Assembly (NCBI RefSeq): GCF_025642745.1
Contig: NZ_JANZKP010000022.1
Coordinates: 1-54,634 of the forward strand
Length of the DNA stretch: 54,634 nt
Direction: 5' to 3'
From: Cellulomonas sp. RIT-PI-Y
GTDB taxonomy: Bacteria; Actinomycetota; Actinomycetes; Actinomycetales; Cellulomonadaceae
The translations under genes and the position numbers were made by a program. A model generated the notes under the pieces. That model was not told where the DNA came from, did no database searches, and worked only from the letters and a program-made list of their open reading frames with translations. Below are positions 42,976 through 50,706 of this stretch, in pieces; within the stretch, counting starts at the first letter, position 1; every line of letters starts with the position of its first letter.

Positions 42976-43599
42976 ATGCCGTTGCTGGAGATCATCGGGT
43001 GGACCGGATCCGTCCTCGTCGTCGTGTCGCTGATGCAGGCCCGGGTGCTCCGGTTCCGGGTGCTCAACCTGGTCGGGTCGCTGATCGCCACCGGGTACAA
43101 CCTGTGGGCCGACATCTGGCCTTTCGCCGCCATGAACGGCGTGATCGCGATCATCGACCTCTACTGGATCTGGCGACTGCTGCGCGAACGCCACGACGCG
43201 GACGCCTACCAGGTGATCGAGGTCGGGCCCTCCGAGGCGTACCTGCGGCACGTGACCGGCGTGCACGCCGAGGACATCGCCCGGTTCTACCCGAACTTCG
43301 CCGGTGAGGCGGACGGCACCTGGGCCTACCTGGTGCTGCGCGGGGACGAGACGGTCGGCGTCGTGGTGCTCCGGGACGCCGGGGACGGGGTGGGCGAGGT
43401 GCTGCTCGACTACGTGACGCCCCGGTTCCGTGACTTCGCGCCCGGCGAGTTCGTCTACCGCCGCAGCGGTGCGCTGTCCGCGACCGGCCTGCGCGAGCTG
43501 ACAGTGGTCCCGCGGCACAGCGATGTCGACCCCTATCTGAGCCGGGTGGGCTTCCGTCGTGACCCGGACGGCACCTGGCGCCGCCCGGTCGCGCGCTGA
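42976..43599 (+). CDS. YgjV-like membrane protein with C-terminal GNAT-like domain
   Basis: A 207-aa protein. Three helices at residues ~3-70 (LEIIGWTGSVLVVVSLMQAR; FRVLNLVGSLIATGYNLWAD; FAAMNGVIAIIDLYWIWRLL) resemble YgjV-family inner-membrane proteins. The cytosolic C-terminal half (AYLVLRGDETVGVVVLRDAG; VLLDYVTPRFRDFAPGEFVY; YLSRVGFRRDPDGTW) has a GNAT-acetyltransferase look. Function unknown. The ATG at 42976 has a TAGCGT box eight bases upstream and no ribosome binding site. Confidence 0.75.
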   Translation: MPLLEIIGWTGSVLVVVSLMQARVLRFRVLNLVGSLIATGYNLWADIWPFAAMNGVIAIIDLYWIWRLLRERHDADAYQVIEVGPSEAYLRHVTGVHAEDIARFYPNFAGEADGTWAYLVLRGDETVGVVVLRDAGDGVGEVLLDYVTPRFRDFAPGEFVYRRSGALSATGLRELTVVPRHSDVDPYLSRVGFRRDPDGTWRRPVAR

Positions 43600-43672
43600 T
43601 CCCGCTGCGCCCGGTGGCCGGCTCGGTGTCGGCCCGCACGGAATGCGAGCGATCGCCGAGCCGTTACTGTAA

Positions 43673-43688
43673 GTTCGGAGATCCGAAC
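43673..43688. promoter_or_regulatory. Palindrome in front of mntH, candidate metalloregulator site
   Basis: GTTCGGA-ga-TCCGAAC is a perfect 7-bp inverted repeat ending 2 bp before the AGGAGG ribosome binding site of the NRAMP gene. TACTGT just upstream may be the -10. Position suits a DtxR/MntR-type repressor; the identity of the regulator is inference. Confidence 0.55.
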
Positions 43689-43700
43689 ACAGGAGGTGCG

Positions 43701-44975
43701 GTGGCCCGCAACACGCCCCCGGCCGTCCGGGCCGGGAACCCCGTCACGGCCCCTGCCGCCCCCACGTCCCGGCCGCGGCTGCTCGCGCTGTTCGGGCCCG
43801 CCTTCGTCGCGGCGATCGCCTACGTGGACCCGGGCAACGTCGCCGCCAACCTCACCGCGGGTGCCCGGTACGGCTACCTGCTGCTGTGGGTCCTGGTCGC
43901 CGCCAACGCGATGGCCGTCCTGATCCAGTACCAGTCCGCCAAACTCGGCGTCGTCACCGGCGACTCCCTGCCCGGCGTCCTCGGCAGCCGGATGCGCCGT
44001 GGTCCGCGCCTGGCGTTCTGGGCCCAGGCCGAGGTGGTCGCCGCCGCCACCGATCTGGCGGAGGTGGTGGGCGGTGCGATCGCGCTGCACCTGCTGTTCG
44101 GCCTGCCGCTGGTCTGGGGCGGCGCGATCGTCGGCGTGGTGTCGATGCTGCTGCTCGCCACCCAGGACCGCTACGGCCAGCGCCGGTTCGAGGCCGTGGT
44201 CACCGCCCTGCTGCTGGTGATCGTGATCGGCTTCCTCTGTGGCCTGGTGGTCGGCCCGCCGGACCCGGACGAGATGCTGTCCGGGCTGGTCCCGCGGTTC
44301 GCCGGCACGGACTCGGTGGTGCTGGCCGCCTCCATGCTGGGCGCCACCGTCATGCCGCACGCGATCTACGTGCACTCCGCGCTGACCCGGGACCGGTTCG
44401 GCCGTACCGGTGACGCCGCGACCCGGCACCGCCTGCTGCGCGCCAGCCGGTGGGATGTGGTCACGGCCCTGGTGGTCGCGGGTGCGGTGAACATCGGCCT
44501 GCTGCTGGTCGCCGCGGCCAATCTGCGGGGCGTCGCCGGCACCGACAGCATCGAGGGCGCGCACGCCGCGATCACCGGGGCGCTCGGCGGCGGGGTCGGG
44601 CTGGTGTTCGCTATCGGCCTGCTGGCCTCCGGTCTGGCGTCCACCTCGGTCGGCTGCTACGCCGGCGCCGCCGTGATGGAGGGGCTGATCCACCGCCGGA
44701 TCCCGTTGCTCGCCCGTCGCGCGATCACGCTGGCACCCGCCCTGCTGCTGCTCGGCCTGGGCGCCGACCCGACCTGGACCCTGGTGATCAGCCAGGTGGT
44801 GCTGAGCTTCGGCATCCCGTTCGCGGCCATTCCCCTGGTGCGGCTCAACGCCGACCGGCGACTGATGGGCGAGCACGTCAACGGCCGTGGCCTGCAGGCC
44901 GTCCTGATCCTGGTCGTCGCGCTGGTCGTGGTCCTGAACCTCGTACTCCTCGTGCTGCTCGGCTCCGGCGCCTAG
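43701..44975 (+). CDS. mntH: NRAMP-family divalent metal transporter (Mn2+/Fe2+)
   Basis: A 424-aa membrane protein with about 11 helices. The metal-binding DPGN motif of helix 1 is at D43-N46 (AIAYVDPGNVAANL), and the helix 6 metal motif is ATVMPHAIYVHS with M218. It imports Mn2+ or Fe2+ with protons. GTG at 43701 follows AGGAGG by four bases. The palindrome directly upstream suggests metal-dependent repression. A siderophore uptake cluster lies 0.8 kb away, so metal supply is a local theme. Confidence 0.93.
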   Translation: MARNTPPAVRAGNPVTAPAAPTSRPRLLALFGPAFVAAIAYVDPGNVAANLTAGARYGYLLLWVLVAANAMAVLIQYQSAKLGVVTGDSLPGVLGSRMRRGPRLAFWAQAEVVAAATDLAEVVGGAIALHLLFGLPLVWGGAIVGVVSMLLLATQDRYGQRRFEAVVTALLLVIVIGFLCGLVVGPPDPDEMLSGLVPRFAGTDSVVLAASMLGATVMPHAIYVHSALTRDRFGRTGDAATRHRLLRASRWDVVTALVVAGAVNIGLLLVAAANLRGVAGTDSIEGAHAAITGALGGGVGLVFAIGLLASGLASTSVGCYAGAAVMEGLIHRRIPLLARRAITLAPALLLLGLGADPTWTLVISQVVLSFGIPFAAIPLVRLNADRRLMGEHVNGRGLQAVLILVVALVVVLNLVLLVLLGSGA

Positions 44976-44978
44976 CCC

Positions 44979-44984
44979 TACCCT
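44979..44984 (+). promoter_or_regulatory. -10 box of leaderless promoter for the SseB-like gene
   Basis: TACCCT, then six bases, then the ATG at 44991; no ribosome binding site, and only 15 bp separate the ATG from the mntH stop. Confidence 0.45.
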
Positions 44985-44990
44985 GACGGC

Positions 44991-45758
44991 ATGTCCTGGC
45001 TGAACCGTCGACCGACGCCCGCCGGGCCCCGGCCCGGGGTCCGCAACGACCGGCTCCGCGACGCGCTCGCCACCTGGGCGGGACACAAGGACGGGCGGAC
45101 CTTCGCCGACGTGCTGCGCCGGGCCGTGACCGGAGAGCTCCTGCTCGACATCACCGATTCGAACCTCGCCGACCCGGGCCGCGGACTCCAGCCCGGCGAC
45201 ACCCTGGCGATCTCGTCCATCGTCGACAACGCCGGCCGGTCGCTGCTCACCGCCTTCACCGTCCAGGACGAGCTCGACCGGATGCGTGGTGTCCCCGGCA
45301 TCTCACTGGTCCAGCCCGCCGCCGCCGTCCTGGCCCAGGCGCTCCGCGATCACGAGGGCATCGCGATCGACGGCCGCTCCGACGGGATGGTCATCGCCTA
45401 TGCCGAGGAGATCCGCCAGCACCTCACCCCGGACCCGGAGGCGGTCGCCCCGCTCGGCACCGCGACCGCCACCCGTTCGCTGCCCTTCCCGGCGTACGTC
45501 GAGGCGCTCGCGGAGGGCCCGCTGTTCGTCCCGGAGACCGACGCCACCTCCACCGATCCCGAGGGCCGACCGCACGTGGTGGTGGGCACCTCCCCGGCCG
45601 AGATCTGGGCCTGGCGACCGGGCGGCGGCGTGCGCGGCGCCAGCCTGGCCGAGATCGCCGACGCCGTGCTGCGTGCGGGGTACGCCGGGATCGTGGTGAA
45701 TCCGGCCCAGCCGGCGGCCGTCGTGCGTGCCGAGGTGCTCCGGGGCGCGGTGCGCTAG
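44991..45758 (+). CDS. SseB-like protein (255 aa)
   Basis: A soluble protein of 255 aa with an SseB-like N-terminal repeat (RTFADVLRRAVTGELLLDIT; GDTLAISSIVDNAGRSLLTA) and a second, similar half ending with LRAGYAGIVVNPAQPAAVVR. SseB-family domains are poorly characterised in actinobacteria. Its TAG stop shares CTAG with the stop of the convergent ABC ATPase gene. Family assignment is moderate. Confidence 0.65.
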   Translation: MSWLNRRPTPAGPRPGVRNDRLRDALATWAGHKDGRTFADVLRRAVTGELLLDITDSNLADPGRGLQPGDTLAISSIVDNAGRSLLTAFTVQDELDRMRGVPGISLVQPAAAVLAQALRDHEGIAIDGRSDGMVIAYAEEIRQHLTPDPEAVAPLGTATATRSLPFPAYVEALAEGPLFVPETDATSTDPEGRPHVVVGTSPAEIWAWRPGGGVRGASLAEIADAVLRAGYAGIVVNPAQPAAVVRAEVLRGAVR

Positions 45759-46558
45759 TCCTCGAGCGTGTGCGCCGCTCCGCGGGGGATGACCATCGGC
45801 GTCCCGGCCAGCGGGTCCGGCACCACCAGGCAGGGCAGTCCGAACACCCGCTCGACCAGTTCCGCGGTCACCACCTCGGACGGCCGCCCCTGAGCGACCA
45901 CCGCCCCGTCCTTCATCACCACCAGGTGCGTGGCGTAACGGGCCGCGTGGTTCAGGTCGTGCAGCACGGCCACCAGCGTCCCGCCGTCGTGGTGCAACCG
46001 GGCGAACAGATCCATCAGCTCGATCTGGTGCGCGATGTCCAGGAAGGTCGTCGGCTCGTCCAGCAACAGGATGCCGGTCTCCTGGGCCAGTGCCATCGCC
46101 ACCCAGACCCGCTGTCGCTGCCCGCCGGACAGCTCGTCCACGGGCACCGCGGCGAGCTCCGCGACGTGGGTGGCCGCCATCGCGTCCGCGACCGCGCGCC
46201 GGTCGGCGTCGGTCTGCTGGCGGAACAGGTTCTGGTGCGGGTAGCGGCCGCGGGCGACCAGATCGGACACCGTGATGCCCTCCGGCGCCAGCGCGGTCTG
46301 CGGGAGGAGTCCGACCCGCCTGGCGACCTCCTTGGTGGCCATCCGGTGGATCGACTGCCCGTCCAGCACCACCTCTCCGGCGGACGGTCGCAGCAGCCGG
46401 GCCAGCGACCGCAGCAGGGTCGACTTCCCGCACGCGTTCGGCCCGACGATCACCGTGAAGGAGTCGTCCGGGATGGTCAGGCTCAGGTCGGTCGACACGG
46501 TGCGCCGCTCGTAGCCCAGGGTCACACCGTCGGCCCGCAGCCGGTCCTCGTTCACCAT
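45755..46558 (-). CDS. Fe3+-siderophore ABC transporter ATP-binding protein
   Basis: A 267-aa FecE/FepC-type ATPase. Walker A GPNACGKST, LLPQTALAPEGITVSDLVAR block, signature LSGGQRQR, Walker B ILLLDEPTTFLD, and switch His in VLHDLNHAARYA. It powers ferric-siderophore import with the two permeases upstream. Start ATG at 46558 overlaps the preceding permease stop by 7 bp. The longer open frame upstream is antisense or off-frame sequence of the permease. Confidence 0.94.
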   Translation of the reverse strand: MVNEDRLRADGVTLGYERRTVSTDLSLTIPDDSFTVIVGPNACGKSTLLRSLARLLRPSAGEVVLDGQSIHRMATKEVARRVGLLPQTALAPEGITVSDLVARGRYPHQNLFRQQTDADRRAVADAMAATHVAELAAVPVDELSGGQRQRVWVAMALAQETGILLLDEPTTFLDIAHQIELMDLFARLHHDGGTLVAVLHDLNHAARYATHLVVMKDGAVVAQGRPSEVVTAELVERVFGLPCLVVPDPLAGTPMVIPRGAAHTLED

Positions 46559-47526
46559 CGACGCCGCGCCTCCTGCACGATCAGGGCCAGCAGGTACACC
46601 CCGCCGAGCACCACGGTCACCACACCCACCGGCACCGCGGTGGGCAGCACATGTTGCGCGATCACGTCCGCGCCCAGCAGCACGAGTCCACCGGTCAGCG
46701 CCGAGGCGCCCAGCGGGAGCCCCGGCGATCCGGTCAGTCGGCGCGCGATCTGCGGCGCGGAGAGCGCCACGAAGGCGATCGGACCGGCGGTCGCCGTCAC
46801 GGTGGCGATCAGGGCGACCCCCAGCACCACCACCAGCAGCCGGGTCGATTCCACCCGGAGCCCGTGCGCCCCCGCCGCGTCGTCGCCGAGCTCCAGCTGC
46901 CGCAGCGGACCACTGCTCGCCCAGACCAGGGGCGTCAGCACGGCCAGCACCACGAAGGCCGGCACCGCCTGCGACCAGCCGGTCAGCGAGATCGAGCCCG
47001 CCCCCCAGATGGAGGCGGCCATCGCGACCTCGGTCTTCGCGCGCAGGAGCAGCCACACGTTGACCCCGTGCAGCATCCCGGTCACCCCGATGCCGACCAC
47101 GATCAGCCGGAAGCCCTGCACCCCGTTCCGGTAGGCCAGCAGGTAGACCACCAGCGCGGTTCCCAGCCCGGCGATCAGCGCACCGGCCGACACCCCGAGC
47201 GTCCCGGTGCCGAACACCGTGGTCACCAGCAGCACCCCGGTGTACGACCCGGTCGAGAACCCGATCACGTCCGGCGACCCGAGCGGATTCCGGGTCAGCG
47301 ACTGGAACAGCGCCCCCGACACGCCGAGCGCCGCGCCGAACACCAGCGCCACCAGCACCCGGGGCAGCCGCCACTCGGTCACGATCGTGCTCGCGAACCC
47401 CTGATCGCCGACCAGCGCCCGGACCACCTCCGGCACGCTCAGCGGGTAGTCGCCCAGACCGAGCGCGACGACGGCGAGCAGCAGGGCCGCCACCAGGAGC
47501 GCGAGGGTGGCGACGCGCGCCCTCAC
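46552..47526 (-). CDS. Fe3+-siderophore ABC transporter permease 2 (FecCD family)
   Basis: A 324-aa permease of about ten helices. FecCD blocks: LPRVLVALVFGAALGVSGAL, FQSLTRNPLGSPDVIGFSTG and GPIAFVALSAPQIARRLTG. GTG at 47526 overlaps the stop of permease 1 (GTGA). Forms a heterodimer with permease 1. Confidence 0.93.
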   Translation of the reverse strand: MRARVATLALLVAALLLAVVALGLGDYPLSVPEVVRALVGDQGFASTIVTEWRLPRVLVALVFGAALGVSGALFQSLTRNPLGSPDVIGFSTGSYTGVLLVTTVFGTGTLGVSAGALIAGLGTALVVYLLAYRNGVQGFRLIVVGIGVTGMLHGVNVWLLLRAKTEVAMAASIWGAGSISLTGWSQAVPAFVVLAVLTPLVWASSGPLRQLELGDDAAGAHGLRVESTRLLVVVLGVALIATVTATAGPIAFVALSAPQIARRLTGSPGLPLGASALTGGLVLLGADVIAQHVLPTAVPVGVVTVVLGGVYLLALIVQEARRRW

Positions 47527-48560
47527 AGCCCGCTCGCCTTCCGCCGGCGGACCAGCGCGATCAGGACCGGCGCCCCGACGAACGCGGTCACGACGCCGAC
47601 CGGCAGCTCGCCCGGCCACAGCAGCACCCGCGCTGCCACGTCGGCCAGCAGCACCAGCACCGGTCCGGCCAGGGCGGACAGGCCGAGGATCCAGCGTTGG
47701 TCCGGTCCGACCAGCCAGCGCACGATGTGCGGCACCATCAGCCCGACCAGCGTGATCGGCCCGGCCATCGCGGTCGCGCCGCCGGCCAGCAGGGTGATCG
47801 CGACGATCGACAGCACCCGGGTCCGGGCCACCGAGGCGCCCAGCGCCGTCGCCAGATCCTCCCCGAGGCCGAGGGTGTTCAGCGCCCCCGCGACCACCGC
47901 GGCCAGCACCAGTCCGAGCGCCAGGAACGGCAGCACCGGCACGACCACCGACCAGCCGCGCGACTGGAAAGACCCGGACTCCCAGGTCAGCAGCACCGCG
48001 AACCGCTCCTGGTCCGCCAGTCGCAGGGCGCCGACGATGCCGGTCAGCACCGCGCTGATCGCCACCCCCGCCAGGGTCAGCTGCACCGGGCTGGCGTTCG
48101 ACCGCCCGGCGGACCCGATCAGGTACACCGCCAGGGTGGCCACCAGTGCTCCCGCGAACGCGAACCAGACGTAGCCGTTCGGCCGGGTGATGCCGAACAC
48201 CACGACGCCCATCGCCACCGCGAACGCCGCACCGCTGGTCACACCGAGCAGGCCGGGGTCGGCGAGCGGGTTGCGGGTCAGCGCCTGCATCAGCCCGCCC
48301 GCGACGGCCAGCCCGGCCCCGACCAGGACGCCGAGCACCGTCCGCGGCAGCCGGAGTCCGACCACCGCGGCGTGGTCGGCCGCGGGGACGTCCCCGCCGG
48401 TCAGGGCGTGCCACACCGTTCCGGGGTCCACCGGCCGGGAGCCGACGGCGAGGCTCGCGCCCACCGCGACGACCGCCAGGGCGGCCAGCAGGATCAACGC
48501 GGCGACGCGCCGGCCGGGCGAGGACGTGGTGGCACGCTCCTGCGCATCGGCCGCCGTCAC
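47523..48560 (-). CDS. Fe3+-siderophore ABC transporter permease 1 (FecCD family)
   Basis: A 345-aa permease of about ten helices. FecCD blocks: LPRTVLGVLVGAGLAVAGGL, MQALTRNPLADPGLLGVTSG and GPITLVGLMVPHIVRWLVGP. GTG at 48560 follows the iron box by ~20 bp. First gene of a three-gene minus-strand operon (permease, permease, ATPase). Confidence 0.93.
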   Translation of the reverse strand: MTAADAQERATTSSPGRRVAALILLAALAVVAVGASLAVGSRPVDPGTVWHALTGGDVPAADHAAVVGLRLPRTVLGVLVGAGLAVAGGLMQALTRNPLADPGLLGVTSGAAFAVAMGVVVFGITRPNGYVWFAFAGALVATLAVYLIGSAGRSNASPVQLTLAGVAISAVLTGIVGALRLADQERFAVLLTWESGSFQSRGWSVVVPVLPFLALGLVLAAVVAGALNTLGLGEDLATALGASVARTRVLSIVAITLLAGGATAMAGPITLVGLMVPHIVRWLVGPDQRWILGLSALAGPVLVLLADVAARVLLWPGELPVGVVTAFVGAPVLIALVRRRKASGL

Positions 48561-48579
48561 CCGGGGTTCCCGCTCGTCA

Positions 48580-48598
48580 TGAGGCTAGGCTAACCTTC
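48580..48598. promoter_or_regulatory. IdeR/DmdR-type iron box
   Basis: TGAGGCTAGGCTAACCTTC matches 15 of 19 bases of the actinobacterial iron box TTAGGTTAGGCTAACCTAA. It lies between the divergent permease and binding-protein genes and overlaps TAGCCT/TAGGCT -10-like boxes on both strands, so one Fe-IdeR dimer pair could shut both directions when iron is sufficient. Confidence 0.85.
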
Positions 48599-48665
48599 CC
48601 AGGCACTCGCCCGATGATGACGCTGTTCGCTGACGACTCCGGGCGCCCTCCACGAAAGGCCTCTC

Positions 48666-49679
48666 ATGAAGTCCATGCGTGTCGCCGCCGGTCTGGCCGC
48701 GGTCGCCGTCCTGGCGCTGAGCGCCTGCTCCAGCACCGACGACTCCTCCGGCTCGGGGGAGGGTACCGCCACCGGCACCACGAGCAGCGACTCCGGCGAG
48801 GGGACCTTCCCGGCCACCGTCGACACCAAGTTCGGTGAGATCACGGTCGAGTCCCGCCCGGAGCGGATCGTGGCGCTCGGCTGGGGCGACGCGGAGACCG
48901 CGCTGTCCCTGGGCTACCAGCCGGTCGGCGCCTCCGACTGGCTCGGCTTCGGCGGTGACGGCGTCGGGCCCTGGGCCGAGGGCGAGTACACCGAGTCCCC
49001 GGAGATCATCGACACCCTCGAGCCCTCCTACGAGGCGATCGCCGCGCTGGAGCCGGATCTGATCCTGGACGTGAAGTCCTCGGGTGACCAGGACCGGTAC
49101 GACCGGCTGTCCGAGATCGCCCCGACCGTGGGCGTCCCCGAGGGCGGCGACTCCTACCTGACGACCGGCCAGCAGCAGTTGGAGCTGATCTCCGCCGCGC
49201 TGGGCGTCCCGGAGAAGGGCGCCGAGCTGGAGGCTCAGCTCGACGATGCCTTCGCGACCGTGCGCGAGGAGCACCCGGACTGGGACGGCAAGACCATCGC
49301 CGCCGCCACTCGCACCTCCGAGGGCTGGGGGGCGTACATCGAGGGCGGCGACCGCGTCGACTTCCTGGAGAACCTGGGCTTCGTGCAGTCCCCGGCCATC
49401 GCCGAGCTGCCGGTGTCGTCCTCCGGCTTCAGCGTGGACATCTCGTCGGAGCAGCTCGACGTGCTGGACGCGGACCTGATCGTCGCGTTCCCGATCTACA
49501 TCGACACCGCCGAGATCACCGGTGACCCGCAGTGGCAGGCCATCCCGGCCGTGGCCGACGGTCGCTCGGTGGTGATCGACGGTGACATCTCCTCCGCGTA
49601 CTCGCTGGGCACCATCGGTGCCCAGCTCTACGCCCTGGACAATCTGGTCCCGCTGATCGAGGCTGCCCTCGGCAGCTGA
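48666..49679 (+). CDS. Fe3+-siderophore ABC transporter substrate-binding lipoprotein
   Basis: A 337-aa FepB/FhuD-type protein. Lipoprotein signal MKSMRVAAGLAAVAVLALSA with lipobox LSAC, then a Ser/Thr/Gly linker and the two-lobed fold (RPERIVALGWGDAETALSLG; AIAALEPDLILDVKSSGDQD). It binds ferric siderophore at the cell surface for the divergent permease-ATPase set. ATG follows GAAAGG. It is controlled by the shared iron box. Confidence 0.93.
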   Translation: MKSMRVAAGLAAVAVLALSACSSTDDSSGSGEGTATGTTSSDSGEGTFPATVDTKFGEITVESRPERIVALGWGDAETALSLGYQPVGASDWLGFGGDGVGPWAEGEYTESPEIIDTLEPSYEAIAALEPDLILDVKSSGDQDRYDRLSEIAPTVGVPEGGDSYLTTGQQQLELISAALGVPEKGAELEAQLDDAFATVREEHPDWDGKTIAAATRTSEGWGAYIEGGDRVDFLENLGFVQSPAIAELPVSSSGFSVDISSEQLDVLDADLIVAFPIYIDTAEITGDPQWQAIPAVADGRSVVIDGDISSAYSLGTIGAQLYALDNLVPLIEAALGS

Positions 49680-49690
49680 GGAGGCTCCTC

Positions 49691-49723
49691 GCAGCCCCCG
49701 GCCACCGTGTGGCCGGGGGCTGC
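49691..49723 (+). terminator. Terminator after siderophore-binding protein gene
   Basis: Perfect 14-bp stem (gcagcccccggcca / tggccgggggctgc) with a 5-nt loop, 12 bp after the stop. No clear T tract, as usual in actinobacteria. Confidence 0.8.
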
Positions 49724-49906
49724 GACGTTCCCACGCGGGCGTGAGGTCAGGTGTCGTCGCGCGCTCTCTCACGGTATCGAGAGTCTGACTCCAAGAAGGC
49801 AAGCGGTCTCGCCACCTGCGCTCACCTGGGGCTTCTGTAGCGGGACTCCCTCAATCTCGATCCTCGCGTCGAGCGGATTCTGTCTCCGGGTCGACTGGTC
49901 GTCGAT

Positions 49907-49932
49907 GATCATGTAGTCGGACTACGATGATC
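49907..49932. promoter_or_regulatory. Near-palindrome over the TetR promoter (uvrA-like cassette)
   Basis: GATCAT-GTAGTC-g-GACTAC-g-ATGATC is a palindrome except for one extra base. It contains TACGAT (49923-49928) six bases before the GTG at 49935, a leaderless -10. Likely the TetR's own operator. Confidence 0.65.
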
Positions 49933-49934
49933 CT

Positions 49935-50618
49935 GTGAGTTCACCCGCTGACCTGGGACTGGGTGCCGACGGCCCCGGGGATCTCGTGATCGAGAACCTC
50001 CCCGACGGCCGTACCCGCCGCACGGCCTACACCCGGCGGGCGATCGGTCGTGCCGCCGCACCGCTGTTCCGCCGGCTCGGCGTCGAGGGCACCGCGATCA
50101 CGGCGGTCGCCGCCTCCGCCGAGGTCGGCGTCCAGACCGTCTACTACCACTACCCGACCAAGGCGGCGCTGCTGGTGGGGGCCTTGGACCATGCCGTGGA
50201 CGGCGTCGACCGCCGCACCCGCCACACGCCGCTGGTCGATCGCAGCTGGGCGCGCGGCGCCCGGGCGGAGACCGACCTGCAGCGCCGGCTGTTCCTGCAC
50301 GTCCGGGGGTGCGCCGAGCTGCTCGCCGCCGGTGCGGACCTCACCCAGCTGCTGCGCGCGCACGCGGCCGGCGATCCGGCGCTCACCGAGGTCGTCGACC
50401 GCGAGGACGCCCGGCACCGCGCGCTGCACCGGGCCCTGGTCGACTCGCTCGGTCGCGACCTGTCCCACCTGACGACCGCCGACCAGGCGACCGACGTCCT
50501 CCAGTTCGTCCTCGGCCCGGAGTCGTGGCAGTCCCTCGTCGCCCGGTCCGACTGGAGCCGACTGGCCTGGGCCCGGTGGGCACACCGCACCCTGATCGGG
50601 GAGCTGCTCGGGGCGTGA
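49935..50618 (+). CDS. TetR-family regulator of the UvrA-like resistance gene
   Basis: A 227-aa TetR-type protein with an N-terminal extension of about 30 residues before the HTH (TAITAVAASAEVGVQTVYYH, recognition helix VQTVYYHYPTK). The C-terminal helical domain would bind the inducer. It precedes the UvrA-like gene by 88 bp on the same strand. The palindrome at its promoter suggests autorepression, probably together with the downstream gene. No ribosome binding site is seen; a leaderless start fits. Confidence 0.85.
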   Translation: MSSPADLGLGADGPGDLVIENLPDGRTRRTAYTRRAIGRAAAPLFRRLGVEGTAITAVAASAEVGVQTVYYHYPTKAALLVGALDHAVDGVDRRTRHTPLVDRSWARGARAETDLQRRLFLHVRGCAELLAAGADLTQLLRAHAAGDPALTEVVDREDARHRALHRALVDSLGRDLSHLTTADQATDVLQFVLGPESWQSLVARSDWSRLAWARWAHRTLIGELLGA

Positions 50619-50706
50619 CCCGCGCGCTTGTGTGGGCGCACTGTGCGACCCTCGGTCCCAGCCGCTTCCGTGCCGAGCCCCACCCATCCCGCCGAGGAGC
50701 AGTCGC

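Noticed and set aside
49707..49916. 69-codon plus-strand frame between the siderophore gene and TetR
   Set aside because: No ribosome binding site, starts inside the terminator hairpin, and the product has no protein-like pattern.
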